Source: WLWS01 sp965243105 (GTDB lineage: Bacteria > Pseudomonadota > Gammaproteobacteria > Eutrophobiales > Eutrophobiaceae). From it: a DNA stretch of 64,000 nucleotides. Every line of letters begins with the position of its first letter. Positions within the stretch are counted from its first letter, which is position 1. The notes beneath the pieces were generated by a model. It was not told the DNA's origin and searched no databases. It saw only the letters and a list, made by a program, of their open reading frames with translations. This document shows positions 60,350-64,000 of the stretch, piece after piece. The position numbers were made by a program, and so were the translations under genes. The stretch is taken from NCBI GenBank assembly GCA_965243105.1, contig CBDEUC010000002.1:496001-560000 (forward strand), given 5' to 3'.

Positions 60350-61165
60350 TTAGCTGGCGGTTTCCTTCTCGTGAGTCAACATGGCGTACGCCGAGTGGTT
60401 ATGAATTGACTCGAAATTCTCGGACTCTACCGTGTAAGCCGATATTCGCTCATCCCGGTTAAATTCCAGGGCGACGTCCCGCACGATATCCTCGACAAAC
60501 TTCGGGTTATCATAGGCGTGCTCGGTGACATACTTTTCATCAGGCCTTTTGAGCAGGCCATACAGCTCACAGGATGCCACTTTTTCAACATAATCAATGA
60601 TTTCCTCGATCCAGATAAAGTCCCTGGTAGTGACCTGTACGGTGATATGAGAACGTTGATTATGGGCGCCCCGTTCCGAGATTTTCTTTGAACAGGGGCA
60701 AAGGCTGGTCACCGGGACAAGTACCTTGACCTGCACGCTGGGAACCCCGGCCTCGATCTTGCCAATAAAGGTCACTTCGTAGTCCATCAGGCTCTTGACC
60801 CCTGAAACGGGGGCTGCCTTGTTTACAAAATAGGGGAACAGCATCTCGATATGCCCGGATTCGGCATCAAGCAACTCGGTCATTTCCTCGATCATACGCT
60901 TGAAGGAGTCAACCGTAATCTCGTATTCATGGTTGTTGAGAATCTCCACGAAGCGAGACATGTGCGTACCCTTGAAATTGTGGGGCAGGCTCACGTACAT
61001 GTTAAAATTCGCTACCGTGTGCTGCTCGCCGCCGCTTCGGTCCCGTACCACCACGGGATGGCGAATGTCTTTTATCCCAACCTTGTCGATTGGAATGTGC
61101 CGCGTATCTTCACTGTTTTGTACGTCAGGTATTTCTTTCTGACTCACCGTTGCGGGCTGGTTCAT
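60350..61165 (-). CDS. folE2: GTP cyclohydrolase FolE2 (type IB)
   Basis: FolE2 converts GTP to dihydroneopterin triphosphate, the first pterin step, and does not need zinc strictly. The 271-residue protein shows DRSGGEQHTVANFNMYVSLP, FKGTHMSRFVEIL, VTSLCPCSKKISERGAHNQRSHI with the metal Cys and Glu region, and the C-terminal DNPKFVEDIVRDV. It may feed both folate and methanopterin-type pterins. No Zur box was recognised upstream. It follows ispA by 160 bp on the same strand. Confidence 0.93.
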   Translation of the reverse strand: MNQPATVSQKEIPDVQNSEDTRHIPIDKVGIKDIRHPVVVRDRSGGEQHTVANFNMYVSLPHNFKGTHMSRFVEILNNHEYEITVDSFKRMIEEMTELLDAESGHIEMLFPYFVNKAAPVSGVKSLMDYEVTFIGKIEAGVPSVQVKVLVPVTSLCPCSKKISERGAHNQRSHITVQVTTRDFIWIEEIIDYVEKVASCELYGLLKRPDEKYVTEHAYDNPKFVEDIVRDVALEFNRDERISAYTVESENFESIHNHSAYAMLTHEKETAS

Positions 61166-61325
61166 ATATATCTTTACCTCTGTAATTCAAAAGAATGCCT
61201 GTTAGTACGTCCAGCCGCCGTTGCGAGAGACCTGGAACGTGGCCAACAGCCAATAATAACTCAGTATTTTACTAGGTTTTTACCAAACTGGCACCCGTAG
61301 ACGCCGGTTTTCGCTTTAATTTTCC

Positions 61326-62222
61326 TTACTTGTTTCGCTGTACAATATAGTCAGCAATCGTTCTCAGGGTATCCGCCGATTCCCCGAAGCTCTCAAGACA
61401 CTGGACCGCCTCGTCGTGCAGGCGTTTTGCAGTTTCCCTCGCTCCGTCCAGGCCGAGAAGATTCGGATAGGTCGGCTTGTTCCTTGCCTGGTCAGACCCC
61501 TGGGGCTTACCCAGTGTTTCAGTATCACTCTCGATATCGAGAATGTCGTCCTGTACCTGGAAGGCGAGGCCGATGCAGTCTGCATAGCGTGACACCTGGG
61601 CATACCTGTCGCTGTCGACGCCCTCGGAGCAAAGTGCGCCAAGCTGCACACTGGCCCTGATCAGGGCACCCGTCTTATGCATATGCATATTTTCAAGTTG
61701 CTGCAGATCGAGGGCGAGGCCCACTGATGCCAGGTCAATGGCCTGGCCACCCGCCATGCCTATGGAGCCACTGGCCTGGGCCAGTGTATCGATCATCTGG
61801 ATCCTCTGTTCCGGACTAACATCTATATCCGGGTCATTGGCCAGAACGTGAAAGGCCAGGGCCTGTAACGCATCTCCAGCGAGAATAGCCGTCGCCTCAT
61901 CAAACTGCCTGTGCAAGGTTGGCCGGCCACGACGCAGGTCGTCATCATCCATTGCGGGAAGGTCGTCATGCACCAGTGAATAGGCATGTATCATTTCCAC
62001 TGCACTGGCACAGCCATGCAGGGCCTCCTGCGTGACACCAAAGGCCTCACCACTGGCGTAAACCAGCACCGGTCGAATACGTTTACCCTCACCAAGCACG
62101 GCGTAACGCATGGCTTCGTGCAAGTGAACCGGTTCCCTGTCCGCAGCGGGTAACCAGTGATCCAGCGCCTTACCCACCTGTTCCTGGTAGGTCGTCAGCT
62201 TGGCTTTCAGGGACTCTTCCAT
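61326..62222 (-). CDS. ispA: Farnesyl diphosphate synthase
   Basis: IspA makes geranyl and farnesyl diphosphate for quinones and undecaprenyl phosphate. The 298-residue protein has the first aspartate-rich motif LVHDDLPAMDDDDLRRGRPTLHR and the second, FQVQDDILDIESDTETLGK, and GEGKRIRPVL near the start. It sits downstream of xseB (25 bp), the standard xseB-ispA pair. The dxs gene that normally follows is missing here. Confidence 0.94.
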   Translation of the reverse strand: MEESLKAKLTTYQEQVGKALDHWLPAADREPVHLHEAMRYAVLGEGKRIRPVLVYASGEAFGVTQEALHGCASAVEMIHAYSLVHDDLPAMDDDDLRRGRPTLHRQFDEATAILAGDALQALAFHVLANDPDIDVSPEQRIQMIDTLAQASGSIGMAGGQAIDLASVGLALDLQQLENMHMHKTGALIRASVQLGALCSEGVDSDRYAQVSRYADCIGLAFQVQDDILDIESDTETLGKPQGSDQARNKPTYPNLLGLDGARETAKRLHDEAVQCLESFGESADTLRTIADYIVQRNK

Positions 62223-62247
62223 TTCTTATCTATTCTCCGCTGCGGGA

Positions 62248-62487
62248 CTAATCTTCATCTTCCTCGTAATCAGCAAGGTCATCCTTGCCGCTGTCCTTGA
62301 GAAGAATTTTTACCTTTTGCTCTGCCTCCGCCAGGGCCTTCTGGCAGGAGCGCGTAAGTGCAACACCTCTCTCGAACTGCTTGAGTGAGTCTTCCAGGCT
62401 TAATTCACCCTGTTCAAAGGTTTCAACCAGTTCTTCGAGCTCCGCCAGAGCGTTTTCAAAGTCAAACTTGTCCTGTTTCCGTGCCAC
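62248..62487 (-). CDS. xseB: Exodeoxyribonuclease VII small subunit
   Basis: The 79-residue XseB begins at a GTG (62487) and has the family pattern FENALAELEELVETFEQGELSLEDSLKQFERGVALTRSCQKAL, followed by an acidic tail (DLADYEEDED). It pairs with XseA in exonuclease VII. The only G-rich stretch upstream (GGGGGT) lies in a 6-bp hairpin (62495-62516), so its ribosome site may be partly masked. Confidence 0.92.
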   Translation of the reverse strand: MARKQDKFDFENALAELEELVETFEQGELSLEDSLKQFERGVALTRSCQKALAEAEQKVKILLKDSGKDDLADYEEDED

Positions 62488-62794
62488 AGCATGTACCCCC
62501 GGCTAGCAAAGGGGGTGAATCTTACCAATATGTCACATTTGATGTCAGTGACTATTTGGTCCTGGTTCTACCTTCACATCGAGGATTATTGAACGCCACC
62601 GGGGAATACACGGGAATTATTACTTTTAAGCGCAGTAATAGATTTTGTCTATGGACTGCATATAAAAATACAATGTGTTTAGGTCCCACCACTTGTTGAC
62701 ACCCATAATGGGCAGCGGTAGAGTTTGCGACCTGATCGAATTTTTGATTCATAGCTTTTTTATATATAAAAAACAATAGCTTAGGAGGCTCGCT
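62488..62794. other. 307-bp gap between divergent xseB and rubrerythrin genes
   Basis: No gene is supported here. The gap contains a hairpin at 62495-62516 (ACCCCC / GGGGGT) next to the xseB start, the putative rubrerythrin promoter at 62696-62724, and an 18-bp perfect AT palindrome TTTTTTATATATAAAAAA at 62756-62773, 21 bp before the rubrerythrin ATG. Confidence 0.6.
62696..62724 (+). promoter_or_regulatory. Promoter of the rubrerythrin gene with palindromic spacer
   Basis: A perfect -35 TTGACA (62696-62701), a 17-bp spacer and TAGAGT (62719-62724) form a sigma70-type promoter. The spacer begins with CCCATAATGGG (62702-62712), an 11-bp inverted repeat suited to an operator between the hexamers, consistent with oxidative-stress control. 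The -10 matches only 4/6. Confidence 0.5.
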
Positions 62795-63211
62795 ATGTCA
62801 CTGAAAGGTAGCAAAACCGAACAAAATCTGAAAGACGCATTTGCCGGCGAATCCCAGGCAAACCGCCGATACCTGTACTTCGCACAGAAAGCCGATGTTG
62901 AGGGTTACAACGACGTCTCAACTGTATTTCGCTCAACCGCAGAAGGTGAAACAGGACACGCCCACGGTCATCTTGAGTACCTGGAAGAAGTAGGTGATCC
63001 GGCCACCGGCGAACCTATTGGTACCACGGAACTGAACCTGAAGGCTGCCATCGCTGGTGAAACCCACGAGTACACCGACATGTACCCGGGCATGGCCAAG
63101 ACAGCAAGAGAAGAAGGTCACGACGAGATTGCAGACTGGTTTGAAACTCTGGCAAAAGCGGAACGCTCCCATGCGAACCGTTTCCAGAAAGCCCTGGACG
63201 GTCTCGATTAA
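62795..63211 (+). CDS. Rubrerythrin family protein
   Basis: A 138-residue ferritin-like di-iron protein with the ligand helices FAGESQANRRYLYFAQKA, RSTAEGETGHAHGHLEYL, AIAGETHEYTDMYPGMA and LAKAERSHANRFQKAL, with Glu and ExxH ligands. It lacks the rubredoxin domain of classical rubrerythrin, so it needs an external electron donor. It probably reduces hydrogen peroxide. A strong ribosome site (TTAGGAGG) precedes it, and it is followed by the heterodisulfide-reductase-like gene. Confidence 0.92.
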   Translation: MSLKGSKTEQNLKDAFAGESQANRRYLYFAQKADVEGYNDVSTVFRSTAEGETGHAHGHLEYLEEVGDPATGEPIGTTELNLKAAIAGETHEYTDMYPGMAKTAREEGHDEIADWFETLAKAERSHANRFQKALDGLD

Positions 63212-63244
63212 TCCAGGCAGCTGGTTTTATCAAGGTATTACTGC

Positions 63245-63275
63245 AAACCGGGCTATGCCCGGTTTGTTAGTTTTG
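63245..63275 (+). terminator. Intrinsic terminator after rubrerythrin
   Basis: AAACCGGGC-TAT-GCCCGGTTT (63245-63265) is a 9-bp stem with a 3-nt loop followed by GTTAGTTTT. It is 33 bp past the rubrerythrin stop and may limit read-through into the Fe-S protein gene. Confidence 0.75.
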
Positions 63276-63333
63276 GCCCCTGATAGTTAAGACCAATCCT
63301 GATTATTTAGAAATCCTATCCCGAGTAAAGCCA

Positions 63334-64000
63334 ATGAGTGAATCAAGTTATCGCGAAGGGAGCCTGGAAGCGCCTACAAGACATCCACTGGACTGGAAGA
63401 ATCCCGAATTTTATGACGAGGAAAAGCTGCAGGCGGAAATGGAGCGCGTTTTTGATATCTGCCACGGCTGCAGGCGCTGTGTCAGTCTGTGCAACTCGTT
63501 TCCAACCCTGTTTGATCTAGTTGATGAATCCGACACCATGGAAGTGGACGGTGTCGACAAGGCCGACTATCAAAAAGTTGTCGATCACTGCTACCTGTGT
63601 GACCTGTGTTACCTGACCAAGTGTCCCTATGTGCCACCCCATGAGTGGAACGTGGACTTTCCCCACCTGATGCTCCAGGCAAAAGCCGTGAGCTTTAAAA
63701 AAGGGGAGAGCCGCCTGCGCGATCGAATACTCACATCCACCGACGCGGTGGGTAACCTGGCCGGGATCCCGGTAGTGGCGGAAGTGGTTAACGCGGTAAA
63801 CCAGAATAGCCTGGCGAGAAAAGCGCTGGACAAGGGGCTGGGTGTCCATCCGGATGCCATCGTGCCAAAGTATCACAGCAACACCCTGCGAAAACGCGTT
63901 AAAAAATACCAAGCCTCTCCAGTCACCGCCACTGCCAGCGAAAATGAATCCGGCAAGGTGGCACTTTTCGCGACCTGTTACTGTAACCGCAACACCCCGG
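63334..64000 (+). CDS. Heterodisulfide reductase-like Fe-S protein, N-terminal part (3' end outside window)
   Basis: The frame starts at ATG 63334 and runs to the window edge, giving 222 residues. It has two cysteine clusters for [4Fe-4S] centres: CHGCRRCVSLCNSFP (residues about 43-57) and CYLCDLCYLTKCPYVPP (residues about 86-102), then the start of a CCG-type domain (FATCYCNRNTP). This matches the HdrD/GlpC-like proteins that follow rubrerythrin, often with a DUF3501 gene next, in many Proteobacteria. An electron-donor role for rubrerythrin is inferred. Confidence 0.85.
   Translation, partial: MSESSYREGSLEAPTRHPLDWKNPEFYDEEKLQAEMERVFDICHGCRRCVSLCNSFPTLFDLVDESDTMEVDGVDKADYQKVVDHCYLCDLCYLTKCPYVPPHEWNVDFPHLMLQAKAVSFKKGESRLRDRILTSTDAVGNLAGIPVVAEVVNAVNQNSLARKALDKGLGVHPDAIVPKYHSNTLRKRVKKYQASPVTATASENESGKVALFATCYCNRNTP

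Noticed and set aside
1..64000. Search for tRNA, rRNA, CRISPR, insertion sequences and prophage genes
   Set aside because: No cloverleaf-like tRNA, repeat-spacer array, transposase or integrase was recognised anywhere in the window.

Overview
The window is a stretch of chromosome from a free-living gammaproteobacterium of moderate GC content, dense in genes and without rRNA, tRNA, CRISPR, prophage or insertion-sequence signatures. The first 10.7 kb carry the classic gammaproteobacterial order yceD(DUF177)-rpmF-plsX-fabH-fabD-fabG-acpP-fabF-pabC-mltG-tmk-holB-pilZ-tatD, which is the main evidence for the class-level assignment. The genus cannot be read from the sequence.

From 10.7 to 25.4 kb lies an accessory nitrogen/carbon-scavenging region: a flavin-nucleotide-binding protein, a D-arginine-dehydrogenase-like FAD enzyme, an exported M20 peptidase overlapping a class V aminotransferase, an alpha/beta hydrolase, an NSS sodium symporter, an apparently Tat-exported histone-deacetylase-family amidohydrolase, a complete TRAP transporter (dctP-Q-M), an SRPBCC protein, an MFS exporter and a TolB/FlgO-TPR protein.

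From 25.6 to 39.9 kb lies the most distinctive block, a C1-oxidation cofactor island. It holds PQQ synthesis (pqqC-D-E, and a detached pqqB), a tetrahydromethanopterin/methylofuran-type set (dihydropteroate-synthase-like protein, DUF447 flavoprotein, MfnB, pterin carbinolamine dehydratase-like protein), molybdenum cofactor synthesis (moaC, moaD-E, moeA-mobB-mobA-fdhD-moaA) and an OFA-family formate/oxalate-type MFS carrier. Together they would supply a PQQ-dependent alcohol dehydrogenase, an H4MPT-linked formaldehyde oxidation route and a molybdenum formate dehydrogenase. The enzymes themselves are not in the window and pqqA is not visible, so methylotrophy is an inference from cofactors. A separate moaB (52 kb) and folE2 (61 kb) add to the pterin theme.

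From 39.9 to 59 kb the genes are mostly envelope, signalling and efflux: a CYTH phosphatase, an AmpG-like permease, a PP2C-SUMF1 fusion, a carboxymuconolactone-decarboxylase/Rieske fusion, a DUF3012 lipoprotein, the MoxR-DUF58-TgpA transglutaminase trio, a MATE exporter, Hsp15, an RND pump with adaptor, and an L,D-transpeptidase convergent with an Lpp/OprI-like lipoprotein. The last 5 kb hold an HNH nuclease, mazG, folE2, ispA, xseB, and a rubrerythrin followed by a heterodisulfide-reductase-like Fe-S protein cut by the window edge.

Between mazG and folE2, on the minus strand, the sequence shows a hairpin whose loop carries an anti-Shine-Dalgarno tract immediately followed by a strong intrinsic terminator. 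This is the architecture of a trans-acting small RNA and is the best candidate for an unannotated RNA gene here.
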